Assembly (NCBI GenBank): GCA_934667475.1
Contig: CAKUMB010000001.1
Coordinates: 462,234-526,233, forward strand
Reading direction: 5' to 3'
From: an uncultured Muribaculaceae bacterium
GTDB taxonomy: Bacteria; Bacteroidota; Bacteroidia; Bacteroidales; Muribaculaceae
Length of the DNA stretch: 64,000 nt
In this document: in pieces, positions 26,570-35,819 of the stretch
Numbering within the stretch: the first letter of the stretch is position 1
Layout of the letters: every line of letters begins with the position of its first letter
Made by a program: the position numbers and the translations under genes
The notes under the pieces: model-generated
What the model was told of the DNA's origin: nothing
Databases searched by the model: none
The model's input: the letters and a program-made list of their open reading frames with translations, nothing else

Positions 26570-28471
26570 ATGAATAAGATAACAAAATTCGCATTATTCC
26601 TGTTGGCCGGTATGACCATGGTCAGCTGTGAAGACAAGCTCGACGACAACGTGAACCCCGACAGGGCTCACAGCATCACCGCCGAGGTGGGTCTGCCCGC
26701 AGTCGTGTTCTACGCCCAGCAGTCGGTATATGACCATGCAGAATACTACAACTACCTGTCGCAGTGCCTCACCACCGGCGGCAAGAGCTCTGTTGGCTCA
26801 TATTCCTACAAGAGTGAGTGGGAATTCCTCACTATGAACCGTCACCCGCAGTGGCGCCGCCACTTCTATGATGTGGGCGTCAATGCCAACAACATCATCA
26901 ACAACTCGCGCGATATCAACTCGCCCAACTACGAGCTGATTGCCCGCACCATCAAACTCATGTCGACCCAGCTCGCTACCGACGCTTTCGGCGACATGCC
27001 CAACTCGCAGGCTTATCAGAGCAACTCGCCCGCCTACGACACTCAGGCTTCAATCTACGAGTGGATGTTCAACGAGTGCGACAACCTTATAAAGATGTAT
27101 GACGACCCCGCTGTGGTCAACTGCCCCACCAACCGCACCATCACTGCCAAGCAGGATCGCGTGTATGCCGGCGACCTCAGCAAGTGGAAGGGTCTGGTGC
27201 TGGCCATCAAGGCCCGCCTGCTGGTGCGCAACCTGCCTAATGTGGACCGCAGCGCTGCCACTTGCCAGAAGATTATCGACGCAGCCGACGCAGCCATCAA
27301 GCAGTGGCGCAGCGGCGACCTGCTCTACGGCAGCTGGTTTGGCAACGAGCCCCGCTACAACTTCACTGGCGGCACCAACGAGCAGAACTGCGTGTGGAGT
27401 GTGGCTAAGCCTGTAATCAACTCTTGGGAGTCGCGCCGCAACCTCCTCGACGAGGCCATTCCGTCGCGCTTCTTCATGCAGGACCTCCTGGGCATCTCTG
27501 CCCCCAACAACGAACTTAAGTGCGGCCGCTTCAACGGCGAGGGCGCTCACGATGGCTATGCCAACGACCCCCGTTGCGGTCTGCTCATGATTTCGCGCGA
27601 AGGCCCCGCCACCGCATCGGTGTCGAGCAATGTGAACAAGATGCGTTTCCTCGACAACAACATCGGCATGGGCTCGACTTTCAAAATCGCAAACTATCCC
27701 AACCTCTATATGGGTGCATATGCAGGCGACGTTGACTGCTACAACCCCATCTTCACAATGGAGGAGCTCTACTTCATCAAGGCCGAGGCCGAATACTGGC
27801 TTGGCAACAAGACCGAGGCTTGCGCCCTGGCCAAGGAAGCCACTGAGTGGAACATTCAGCGCCACCTCGACTTCTTCCTGAAGAAGTACACCAACGAGAA
27901 CTACAATGCCAAGGCCGACAACAAGTATCCTGGCGAGTCGAAGGCCGGCAAGCCTGGCTTCCAGGCCAAGGAATACTGGGACGCTCAGGTCAACGCATTC
28001 CTCAACGATGTGGCCTACTATCGCGGCTCGAGCAAGAACCCCTCGGTGCACAAGGTTACCGACCGTGGCAACAAGCACTGGTTCTTCAACCCCTCTGAGT
28101 TCTCGCTGCGCGACCTCATGGAGCAGAAATACATAGCCATGTATATGCAGCCCGAGCAGTGGACCGACATGCGCCGCTACCACTACAGCAACAACCGCAA
28201 CCACTACGGCATTGGCGACAACAACGAAATCGTTTATCCCACTCTGCGCCGCCCCTACAACCTGTATGCCGCTTACTGGATCGACGGCCTCACCGAGGAT
28301 CAGAAGGAGAACACTTGGATTCAGCGCATCAACTACGACCCCGAGACCGAGGAGAAGTATAACAAGGCCGAACTCGAGCGCCTTGGCGCATACAAGAACT
28401 ACAAGTGGCTGCAGAAGCCTATGATTTGGGCCGAGACCTACGGCACAGTGACTTCGCTCACTGGCAAGTGA
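26570..28471 (+). CDS. SusD/RagB-family nutrient-binding lipoprotein
   Basis: 633 residues. The lipoprotein signal ends in MTMVSCEDKLDD (Cys near residue 20), so it should be lipidated and surface-exposed. The body is alpha-helical TPR-like, with SusD-type segments such as LMSTQLATDAFGDMPNSQA and, near the end, FSLRDLMEQKYIAMYMQPEQ, as in SusD-like groups. It caps the SusC channel and binds the glycan at the surface. Second gene of the operon, 29 bp after susC and 40 bp before the next lipoprotein gene. Confidence 0.94.
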   Translation: MNKITKFALFLLAGMTMVSCEDKLDDNVNPDRAHSITAEVGLPAVVFYAQQSVYDHAEYYNYLSQCLTTGGKSSVGSYSYKSEWEFLTMNRHPQWRRHFYDVGVNANNIINNSRDINSPNYELIARTIKLMSTQLATDAFGDMPNSQAYQSNSPAYDTQASIYEWMFNECDNLIKMYDDPAVVNCPTNRTITAKQDRVYAGDLSKWKGLVLAIKARLLVRNLPNVDRSAATCQKIIDAADAAIKQWRSGDLLYGSWFGNEPRYNFTGGTNEQNCVWSVAKPVINSWESRRNLLDEAIPSRFFMQDLLGISAPNNELKCGRFNGEGAHDGYANDPRCGLLMISREGPATASVSSNVNKMRFLDNNIGMGSTFKIANYPNLYMGAYAGDVDCYNPIFTMEELYFIKAEAEYWLGNKTEACALAKEATEWNIQRHLDFFLKKYTNENYNAKADNKYPGESKAGKPGFQAKEYWDAQVNAFLNDVAYYRGSSKNPSVHKVTDRGNKHWFFNPSEFSLRDLMEQKYIAMYMQPEQWTDMRRYHYSNNRNHYGIGDNNEIVYPTLRRPYNLYAAYWIDGLTEDQKENTWIQRINYDPETEEKYNKAELERLGAYKNYKWLQKPMIWAETYGTVTSLTGK

Positions 28472-28511
28472 AATCAAAATTCATCAAAATCAAAGTAAAC
28501 TACAATTCAGT

Positions 28512-29549
28512 ATGAAACTAAATAAATTATTCGGTTCATTCGCATTGCTGGCCCTCACCCTCTCGTCGTGCGCCAACCACGACCCGTTTGATCCCGTGGA
28601 GATTGGCCAGATAGTGCCCACCGTATACTGGGAGCTCAGCTCTTCTACTTGCAAGGCTGGTGACTATGTTCACTTCAAAGGCAAGTACTACACCGCTCCC
28701 GACAAGCAAATCGACTATTCTGAGGTGCGTGCCGTGGTCACCCGCAGCCAAAGCTCGGCAGCCACTTGCAAGCTCACCACTTCGTATGCCCTCACACAGA
28801 CAGTGGCCACTCAGGACACCGTGCGCTACGACAGCGTCTACACCTATCCTCACAGCAAGGCTGAGTTCGACGGCTGGGAATACGTGCTCAACGACTCGTT
28901 CCCCACATCGCGCACACTTTCGCCCGTCACCTGGAACGAGCCCACTGAGTGGGATCAGGCCCGCTTCGACCTCTACTATCCCTCCACTTTCCAAGACGAG
29001 TTCAAGGAGAAGGTGGTGACCGCCCTCACCAAGGACAGCACCTACTACAACGACCTGCGCAACGTGTACATCAACTACGACTTCACAGCCGAGCAGTTTG
29101 AGGCACTCAACGCAAAGTATAGCGTCAACTTCCCCACTGTCACAGCGACAGCCGACAAGAGCGACGCGTGGTATACCACTACCGATGTCGACCACTACTA
29201 CTACACCACACTGGTCGACGGCGTTAAGGTGGTGCACGAAGTTGCCACTCAGGCCGACGCCCCAGAGGGCGTTAACGTGTGGCCCGTGTACAAGTCATCG
29301 CCCTGGGTGTTCAGCCGCTACAGCGACGACACCGGTGGCACACTCAACTCAGTTCGCGCCGAGTACATGCCCTACTGGAAGGAACTCATCAGCGAGATTC
29401 CATTCACCGGCTGGATCTACAACAGCACCGACAAGAACTATGCTGTGAGCTTCTCGCGCAAATACACTATCGTGCCCAAGTTCCGCGTGTTTGACACCAA
29501 CGGCAAGATGGGTACCGACACCAACACCAAAACAGTTGAACTCAATTAA
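28512..29549 (+). CDS. SusCD-linked lipoprotein of unknown function
   Basis: 345 residues. A lipobox is visible in LLALTLSSCANHDPFDP (Cys at about 20), so it is probably an outer-membrane lipoprotein. The body is rich in Thr, Tyr and Asp and looks all-beta; the start (VYWELSSSTCKAGDYVHFKGKY) and end (YTIVPKFRVFDTNGKMG) resemble Ig-like strands. Such genes commonly follow susD and often encode surface glycan-binding proteins, but I see no recognised binding module. It lies 40 bp after susD and 15 bp before the PKD lipoprotein gene. Confidence 0.8.
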   Translation: MKLNKLFGSFALLALTLSSCANHDPFDPVEIGQIVPTVYWELSSSTCKAGDYVHFKGKYYTAPDKQIDYSEVRAVVTRSQSSAATCKLTTSYALTQTVATQDTVRYDSVYTYPHSKAEFDGWEYVLNDSFPTSRTLSPVTWNEPTEWDQARFDLYYPSTFQDEFKEKVVTALTKDSTYYNDLRNVYINYDFTAEQFEALNAKYSVNFPTVTATADKSDAWYTTTDVDHYYYTTLVDGVKVVHEVATQADAPEGVNVWPVYKSSPWVFSRYSDDTGGTLNSVRAEYMPYWKELISEIPFTGWIYNSTDKNYAVSFSRKYTIVPKFRVFDTNGKMGTDTNTKTVELN

Positions 29550-29564
29550 AGCAAATAGCAGATT

Positions 29565-31292
29565 ATGAAATTAATTAAGAATATCGGACTTTTGGCCATG
29601 ATGGTTCTGATGCTGGCTATGACCGCCTGCACCGACAAGGAGCCCAATTATGGCAATTTCCCCACCAAAGACGTTGACTTCACCTACAACGTCGACGGTA
29701 ATGAATACACGCTCGATTTCTATGTTGTGTCGAAGATTAAGTTCAACAACATATCGGTGAAAAAAGGTAATGTGTCTTGGGACTTCGGCGACGGCAGCAC
29801 TTCTACCGAGCAGAACCCCGTGCACAAGTTTGCCAAGGCTGGCCTATATCAGGTGAAACTCACCGTTGAGGGCGCCGGCACACGCACCTATCCGCTGCTG
29901 GTGAGCGACATCGCTCCCGTGCTCAGCGTCACCGAGCAGAGCGCACCCACAGTGGTCATCAACGATGTGACCGTGGACCTGGGCATCTCGCTGCCTAACC
30001 CCGAGCACCTCAAGACCAAATATGTGTGGAAGTTCCCTGAGGGCACTCTCAACGCCGACGGCCAGGAGATGACCGAGTTTGTGGGCTACGAGCACGAGGA
30101 TGGTACTATCGACAACCCCGGCGCCCTGAAGTTCCGCAACATCGGCTCGCAGAAAATCGAGCTCCAGACTTGGTTTGACGTTGATGGCGAGAACCGCCGT
30201 CTCGAAGACTCTTATGTCAATGTGCAAGTGGGCTACAACCAGCCCGCCCCCACAGTATACTACGCCACCTATGGCGGCAATGTGAAGGCCTACAAGATTA
30301 TCGACCCGTCGACCCTGCCCGCAGGCACCAAAAACCTGCCATTCGACATGGGCATCAGCGCTGGCACCACTCCTATGAACCTCGTGTTTGCCAACGTGAA
30401 GAACGACTCGGTTGATCAGGACTACGTCTACATCATCGATGCAGGTAAGCAATACACCTACGTCAACGATGAGGCCGACAACCTGGGCGATGGCAAAATC
30501 ACCGTGATGGCAGCCGACGGCTCGTCGTCAAACGTGGTGGTGACCAACGTGGGCGGCCAGGCATTCAACGACCCCTTCGAGGGCTGCGCCGATGCCAACT
30601 ATCTCTACTACACCGACCGTAACACCGGCATCCGCCGCGTGGCTCTGAGCAGCCGCGGTGGTGTGGAGAAGACCAACTACAAGAGCACCGATGGCTACAT
30701 GGTGGTCAACAACCAGCTCACATACTATGGCCAGGGCATGAGCTATGGCGCAATCCACACCTCGCTCTACTACGACAAGAACCAAGTGTTCTGGTGGGTG
30801 AAGAACTACTCGGGTAACGGCGTTTACCGCTTCAAGGCCAGCGACATCAAGTCGAGCGTTAAGGCCGGCGACCCGCTGCCTTATCCCATCGTGCTTGCGG
30901 CCACTCAGCCGCGTGCATTCACCCTCGATGAGGACCGTAATGCAATGTATGTGTGGTATTCTAAGGGCACTACTCCCGGTGTGGGCTTTGCGGCCTACAC
31001 AATCCCCGCAGCCAACGCCACTACCGAGTATAAGAACTACACCACATTCATCGGCATGGATGCTGCTCCCGAGAACACCACAGCCGACGAAGGTCTTTAC
31101 GTGACCCAGTTTGCCGTTGACAAATACACCGGCAACGTGTTCTTCGGTTTCCGTGCCGGCAGCGGCGAGAAGACCTACACCACTGGTCTCTACTACTTCG
31201 ACTACAACACCAAGAAGATGGTGAACTACTGCGGCAACAAGGATCGCATACTTGGCGTGTGCATCAATCCCCGCAAGACCAACCTCTTCTAA
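29565..31292 (+). CDS. PKD-domain lipoprotein with a beta-propeller-like C-terminus
   Basis: 575 residues. Lipobox LMLAMTACTDKEPNYGN; a PKD domain with the hallmark SWDFGDGSTSTEQNPVHKF (about residues 75-95); a second beta domain; then from about residue 225 repeated strands such as VYYATYGGNVKAYKI and NYLYYTDRNTGIRRVAL that suggest a propeller. It is probably a surface glycan-binding protein of the SusCD system. It ends the operon; a strong terminator lies 46 bp further on. Confidence 0.8.
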   Translation: MKLIKNIGLLAMMVLMLAMTACTDKEPNYGNFPTKDVDFTYNVDGNEYTLDFYVVSKIKFNNISVKKGNVSWDFGDGSTSTEQNPVHKFAKAGLYQVKLTVEGAGTRTYPLLVSDIAPVLSVTEQSAPTVVINDVTVDLGISLPNPEHLKTKYVWKFPEGTLNADGQEMTEFVGYEHEDGTIDNPGALKFRNIGSQKIELQTWFDVDGENRRLEDSYVNVQVGYNQPAPTVYYATYGGNVKAYKIIDPSTLPAGTKNLPFDMGISAGTTPMNLVFANVKNDSVDQDYVYIIDAGKQYTYVNDEADNLGDGKITVMAADGSSSNVVVTNVGGQAFNDPFEGCADANYLYYTDRNTGIRRVALSSRGGVEKTNYKSTDGYMVVNNQLTYYGQGMSYGAIHTSLYYDKNQVFWWVKNYSGNGVYRFKASDIKSSVKAGDPLPYPIVLAATQPRAFTLDEDRNAMYVWYSKGTTPGVGFAAYTIPAANATTEYKNYTTFIGMDAAPENTTADEGLYVTQFAVDKYTGNVFFGFRAGSGEKTYTTGLYYFDYNTKKMVNYCGNKDRILGVCINPRKTNLF

Positions 31293-31337
31293 GGTAGACG
31301 CATACTGCGCCTGGACTCAGCACGAAAGGCGCAACTA

Positions 31338-31378
31338 ACAAAAGTCCGCATCTCGCAGCAGTGAGATGCGGACTTTTG
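31338..31378 (+). terminator. Terminator of the susCD operon
   Basis: AAAGTCCGCATCTC / GAGATGCGGACTTTT stem-loop, followed by a short T-run. Confidence 0.85.
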
Positions 31379-31448
31379 TGCTATAAATGGTAGTGCTTGC
31401 CCGAAAGCACGCATTTAGGTTTTTTATCCATATTTTAATATAAAATAT

Positions 31449-31479
31449 TTTGCTGTCTCACTAATTATAGCTTACTTTG
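31449..31479 (+). promoter_or_regulatory. Promoter of the secreted propeller-like gene
   Basis: TTTG (31449-31452), 19 bp, then TTACTTTG (31472-31479), one base from the TAnnTTTG consensus; 68 bp before the ATG at 31548. Confidence 0.5.
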
Positions 31480-31547
31480 TTCAACTTTGTAAAGTTGATT
31501 AATGGTACACAATTAAATCACTAATTAATAATTTTAATTTCATCAAC

Positions 31548-32975
31548 ATGAAGAAATTTTTACTCTCAGCAGCAGTAGCTGTAATGGCAGTGGCCAGCGC
31601 ATCGGCCACTACCGACGGCGTTAAATACGCTACGGTTGACGGTATCAGCATGACCAACAATTGGGTGCTCGACCGTGCTCACACTTTCGATGCAGCATTC
31701 AAGAACTCTCCCCTCAACGGCGCAACCCGTGCCCGTACGGCCGTTATGGCCAAGGGCAAGGTGTATGTGTCTCAGTCGGAGGCCAAGCAGGCCGTATATG
31801 TTAACGACGAAGGCAAGAACGACACTGTGATGCAGGCTCTCGTTCACGTTTACGACGTTAAGACAGGCGCTTTCGAGAAGTCGATTCCCGTTACTCTCGA
31901 TGGCAAGCCCTTTGGCGAATTCCTTGGCGCTAACCAGATTGGTGTCGACAGTTTCGGCCACCTTTGGATAGCTTCCTACACCAGTGAGAAGGCTGCCACC
32001 ATCCCCGTTTATCAGTTCGACCCCACCTCGGGTGCTCTGACACTGGTGGCCAAACTCAATAAGGGCGACAAAATCGCACGCACCGACTACTTCGACGTGA
32101 TTGGCGACATCACCCGCAAAGAGGCTGAGTGCACAATGATGACTCCCGGCACACAGGTTGAGACCGTTTACCGCTGGCACGCCAACAAGGGTGGTGAGTT
32201 TGAAGGCGGCTTCGACGGCGACACCTACCTTGACATCACTGAATTCTATCCCGAAAGCTGCACACAGTGGAGCTACGCTCCTGTGGCCCGCATCGTGCTT
32301 GGCGACAGCGAAGACAACCTCTATGCAGGCGAACTCTTCTACATCGACGGCTTCAACAGCGCTCCTCTTCTTTATCAGAACGACGGCTCGCTGGCAGGCA
32401 GCTTCAACGGCGTTGACGCAAGCCTCGTTCCCTCAGCAGGCACCAACGGTGTGGCTGAGTTCCACCTGGGCGACGCAAGCGGTGAGAATGTGAAGAACTT
32501 CATCGTTTACTCAATGTATCAGTATGACGGCCACGGCTGCCAGGCCAACATCTGCGAGCTGGGTGAGAACTCTTCAATCGAAGGCATGAAGAAGTATTGG
32601 CAGACCGACTCTCTCGGTGGCACCAGCGACGGTGGTAACCGTATTCACAGCCTCAACGTGGAGTACTCAAAAGACTCTAAGGGCAACGATGTGGTGACTC
32701 TGTTCAGCTACAAGTGTAACAACGGTATGGCCGTTTACACCATCTCGATGGGCGGTGAAAGCGGCGTCAACGGTGTTGAGGCAGCTGACGCAGCACTCTA
32801 CGTAGAGGGCAACGTGGTTAAGGTTTCAGCTCCCGCAGCTATCGAGGTTTACAACGTGGCTGGCCAGAAGGTGGCTGCTGCCAATGGCACCGAGCTCACC
32901 ATCAACGGCAACGGCGCTTACATCGTGAAGGCTGTTGTGGCTGGCAAGACTCTCACCAAGAAGGTGGTGCTCTAA
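31548..32975 (+). CDS. Secreted beta-propeller-like protein with C-terminal sorting tail
   Basis: 475 residues. Signal peptide MKKFLLSAAVAVMAVASASA, then repeated strands (GKVYVSQSEAKQAVYV; SFGHLWIASYTSEKAATIPV) that suggest a propeller of the DUF4623/YncE-like kind, which is an inference from pattern. The C-terminal tail (IEVYNVAGQKVAAANGTELT, ending GKTLTKKVVL) is the same type of tail as on the NAGPA paralogues. It has its own promoter and terminator between the susCD operon and the NAGPA array, so it may bind the same substrate. No catalytic motif is evident. Confidence 0.75.
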   Translation: MKKFLLSAAVAVMAVASASATTDGVKYATVDGISMTNNWVLDRAHTFDAAFKNSPLNGATRARTAVMAKGKVYVSQSEAKQAVYVNDEGKNDTVMQALVHVYDVKTGAFEKSIPVTLDGKPFGEFLGANQIGVDSFGHLWIASYTSEKAATIPVYQFDPTSGALTLVAKLNKGDKIARTDYFDVIGDITRKEAECTMMTPGTQVETVYRWHANKGGEFEGGFDGDTYLDITEFYPESCTQWSYAPVARIVLGDSEDNLYAGELFYIDGFNSAPLLYQNDGSLAGSFNGVDASLVPSAGTNGVAEFHLGDASGENVKNFIVYSMYQYDGHGCQANICELGENSSIEGMKKYWQTDSLGGTSDGGNRIHSLNVEYSKDSKGNDVVTLFSYKCNNGMAVYTISMGGESGVNGVEAADAALYVEGNVVKVSAPAAIEVYNVAGQKVAAANGTELTINGNGAYIVKAVVAGKTLTKKVVL

Positions 32976-33024
32976 TCACAGCAATTGACGCTCACAGCCG
33001 CTAAGGCGGCAAGCAAATAGCACA

Positions 33025-33058
33025 GGCGGCTCTACCCACAGGGTAGGGCCGCTTTTTT
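33025..33058 (+). terminator. Rho-independent terminator
   Basis: Stem GCGGCTCTACCC/GGGTAGGGCCGC with an ACA loop and a TTTTTT run, 50 bp after the propeller gene. Confidence 0.9.
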
Positions 33059-33203
33059 GTGTATGCGTGTCAGCACACAATTCTTTTTTATCGGTAATTA
33101 TAGTGTGCGATCCACTAAAAATGGCTATCTTTACCATAGAATTCAGCCATTGAGGCCTAAACGAAATGATATTTATAAAAACCATATAAACTAATTTGCA
33201 CAA

Positions 33204-35639
33204 ATGAAGAAAATACTTACTCTGGCAATGCTTGCGGCAGCCTCTGTTGGGGCTGGCGCAACCACCACCCACGCCCTGCGCGGCGTTGAATTTCAGGTGG
33301 ACACGCTGTTTCACAACCAGATTGGGCCCAGCACCACGCAGACGTCGCTGTGGTTTCACAACGACAACACCCTGCTGCGCGTGTTCTACACCACCATGGA
33401 CATGACCAACCCCTATCTGTCGCTGGGCGGCGTGTGCGCCACCGACCACGTGGCCGGCAACGAGACCATCTCGGGTATGGCCAAGCGCAAGTCGACTCCC
33501 GGCAACCGCTACTTTATTGGCGTCAACGGCGACTTCTTCTACACCAGCGGCCAAACCGTGCGCAAGGTGTCGCAGGTGGGTTCGCCCGTGGGCTCAACGG
33601 TGGTCGAGGGCGAAATCTACAAGGCCAACAATGGCGCGCGCGACTACAAGCAGCTCATAGTTGACCACAACGGCAACCTTTATGCCGACCCGTTCACCTT
33701 TGGCGGCACCGTGGTCAAGGCCGACGGCACATCGGCCCCATTGGGCGGAGTGAACTACTGGGCCACTGGCGCATGGGACAAAATCACACTCTACACCGAC
33801 CGCTACTATGGCAGCACCAATGAGGTGAACACAGGCACTGAGGTTAAGGCGGTGCTGGCAAAGGGTGAGACCTTCAACGCTGCCTCGCCGTTCCGCCTTG
33901 TGGTGGCCGGCGCGCCTAGCACTGCTGGCGACATGACCATCGACTCGGCCGCGTTTGTAATTCACGGCCATGGCGCCTCGGCCAGTTTTGTGGCAGGTCT
34001 TAAAGAGGGCGACGTGGTGACTGTTACCCCCTCATGGACGGCCAACGGCGTTTCGGTTAACCCGCTTGAGGTGGTGAGCGGTAATCCAAAGATTCTCGCT
34101 GGCGGCGAGGTGCTCGACAGCGAGGCCGACCGCGGCGATGCCAGCGGCAACCAGCCCCGCGCCGCCATCGGTTTTGCCAACGGCGGCAAGAAGGTGGTGT
34201 TTATGGTGGTCGACGGTCGCTCGCCACTGTCCTATGGCGTGCGCACCACAGTGCTGGCCGACCTCATGAAGTATGCCGGCGCCACCGATGGCATCAACAT
34301 GGACGGCGGCGGCTCGGCCGTGCTCTACACCAGTGCCCTGGGCAACCGCAACCGTCCCAGCGATGGCACCGAGCGTGCCGACGGCAACGGCTTCTATGCC
34401 AAATACAGCTGCCCCGACGACAGCACTCTGGCCTCAATCCGCTTCATCGACTATAAGCTTGAAACCCCGAAATACGGCATCTACACGCCACACTTCTATG
34501 GCTACAACAAATATGGTGTGCTCATCGACCGCGATGTGCAGGGCGTGAAGCTGTCGTGCCCCGCCAGCGTGGGCCACATCAAGAACGACACCACATTCAT
34601 TGGCGACGGCACCGGCTGCGCTCCTCTCACCGCCACAGTGGGCGCCATCAGTGTGCAGCAGCTCATCACCGTCGACGGCAATGTGGACAGTGTGCGCATG
34701 GCCCACAGCGCCATCATCAACGACACCTACCACCCCTACACCGTGGAGGTGAACAGCTATGTGGGCGGCAACACATCACCCATCGACCCCACCGCACTGT
34801 CGTGGAGCAGCAGCGACCCCGCTACCGTGGCCATCGACGCCAACACCGGTGTGCTGCGCGGCCTTGCCAACGGTGAGGCCACTGTCACCGGTACCGTGGG
34901 CGACTTCAGCACCAGCATGGATGTGACTGTGGAGCGCCCCACAGCCCGCGTGATGCCCATCGAGGCCAACCCCGACGCCAGCACATGGCAGGTGAGCCAG
35001 ACGGGCGGCAAGGGCGGCAAACTCACCACTGTGGGCAACGGCTTTGTGTATGACTACACCGGTGCTTCGGGCCGCACACCAAAAATCACGCTCAGCAAGC
35101 AGGTGCGCCTGTGGAGTCTGCCCGACACGCTGCGCGTGCGCATCAATCCGGGCGAGGCCGTAGTCAAGGGCGTGACGTTTGGCCTGCGCGCCGGTGCCGG
35201 CAAAATCACCTACAAGTCGATTAGCGGCACCCTTAAGGCCAACACCGAAAACGTGGTGAGCCTGCCCACAGCCGCATGGACCGATGCCGCCAGCATGGCC
35301 AGCTATCCCATCACCCTCAACAGCGTGCAGCTCACCATGGGCACCAGCACCAAAGGCAAGGCCTATCAGGTGCAGATTCCGGGCATCGAGACGGTGTATA
35401 CCGCCGTGCCAGTTTCGGGCATCGATGCCGTGGGCGCCGACGCTGCCTTCACTGTGACTGCCACTGGCACTCAACTCAACTTTGGCTCAGTGGTCGACAG
35501 CGCCGATGCCTACGACCTCACCGGCCGCCTCGTGGCCACAGCCAACGGCGTGAGCAGCCTGCGTCTGCCCGCCCGTGGGACCTATGTGGTCACCGTCAAG
35601 GCTGGTTCCAGCACCGTCACCCGCAAGGTGGTGCTCTGA
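33204..35639 (+). CDS. Secreted phosphodiester glycosidase (NAGPA/DUF2233), array member 1
   Basis: 811 residues. Signal peptide to about 20; NAGPA (PF09992-type) catalytic domain about 95-400 with GVNGDFFYTSG (D110), VVDGRSPLSYGV (D337) and INMDGGGSAVLYTSALG (D367); a short beta domain starting YGYNKYGVLI (432); a Big_2 bacterial Ig domain (LSWSSSDPATVAIDANTGVL, about 520-575); a beta-sandwich with the array-wide motif VRLWSLPDTLRVRINPG (635); and a C-terminal tail YDLTGRLVAT...RKVVL. The family removes sugars linked through a 1-phosphodiester, as in the human mannose-6-phosphate uncovering enzyme; the bacterial substrate is unknown. A TATCTTTA box (33126-33133) precedes it. Confidence 0.92.
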   Translation: MKKILTLAMLAAASVGAGATTTHALRGVEFQVDTLFHNQIGPSTTQTSLWFHNDNTLLRVFYTTMDMTNPYLSLGGVCATDHVAGNETISGMAKRKSTPGNRYFIGVNGDFFYTSGQTVRKVSQVGSPVGSTVVEGEIYKANNGARDYKQLIVDHNGNLYADPFTFGGTVVKADGTSAPLGGVNYWATGAWDKITLYTDRYYGSTNEVNTGTEVKAVLAKGETFNAASPFRLVVAGAPSTAGDMTIDSAAFVIHGHGASASFVAGLKEGDVVTVTPSWTANGVSVNPLEVVSGNPKILAGGEVLDSEADRGDASGNQPRAAIGFANGGKKVVFMVVDGRSPLSYGVRTTVLADLMKYAGATDGINMDGGGSAVLYTSALGNRNRPSDGTERADGNGFYAKYSCPDDSTLASIRFIDYKLETPKYGIYTPHFYGYNKYGVLIDRDVQGVKLSCPASVGHIKNDTTFIGDGTGCAPLTATVGAISVQQLITVDGNVDSVRMAHSAIINDTYHPYTVEVNSYVGGNTSPIDPTALSWSSSDPATVAIDANTGVLRGLANGEATVTGTVGDFSTSMDVTVERPTARVMPIEANPDASTWQVSQTGGKGGKLTTVGNGFVYDYTGASGRTPKITLSKQVRLWSLPDTLRVRINPGEAVVKGVTFGLRAGAGKITYKSISGTLKANTENVVSLPTAAWTDAASMASYPITLNSVQLTMGTSTKGKAYQVQIPGIETVYTAVPVSGIDAVGADAAFTVTATGTQLNFGSVVDSADAYDLTGRLVATANGVSSLRLPARGTYVVTVKAGSSTVTRKVVL

Positions 35640-35670
35640 AGCCCCCTATAAAACGATAACACCCAAACAT

Positions 35671-35714
35671 GTCCGGCCCGACTGCCATCTTGTGCAGCCG
35701 GGCCGGCTTTTTTT
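35671..35714 (+). terminator. Terminator after NAGPA member 1
   Basis: Long GC-rich hairpin (CCGGCCCG ... CGGGCCGG, with inner CTGC/GCAG) followed by TTTTTTT. Confidence 0.88.
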
Positions 35715-35722
35715 ACGCGCGC

Positions 35723-35752
35723 TTGCGCTGTGGTGAAAAATGCTTATCTTTG
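35723..35752 (+). promoter_or_regulatory. Promoter of NAGPA member 2
   Basis: TTG (35723-35725), 19 bp, then TATCTTTG (35745-35752), a full match to the Bacteroidetes -7 box; 68 bp before the ATG. Confidence 0.7.
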
Positions 35753-35819
35753 TGGAAGCATTGGAGCGTGGCTCCATGCCGCTAATTGCAACTTTAATCA
35801 CGCATAAACCGCATTCAAT

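Noticed and set aside
27050..28477. Minus-strand frame of 475 codons
   Set aside because: Antisense to susD, whose product is unmistakable.
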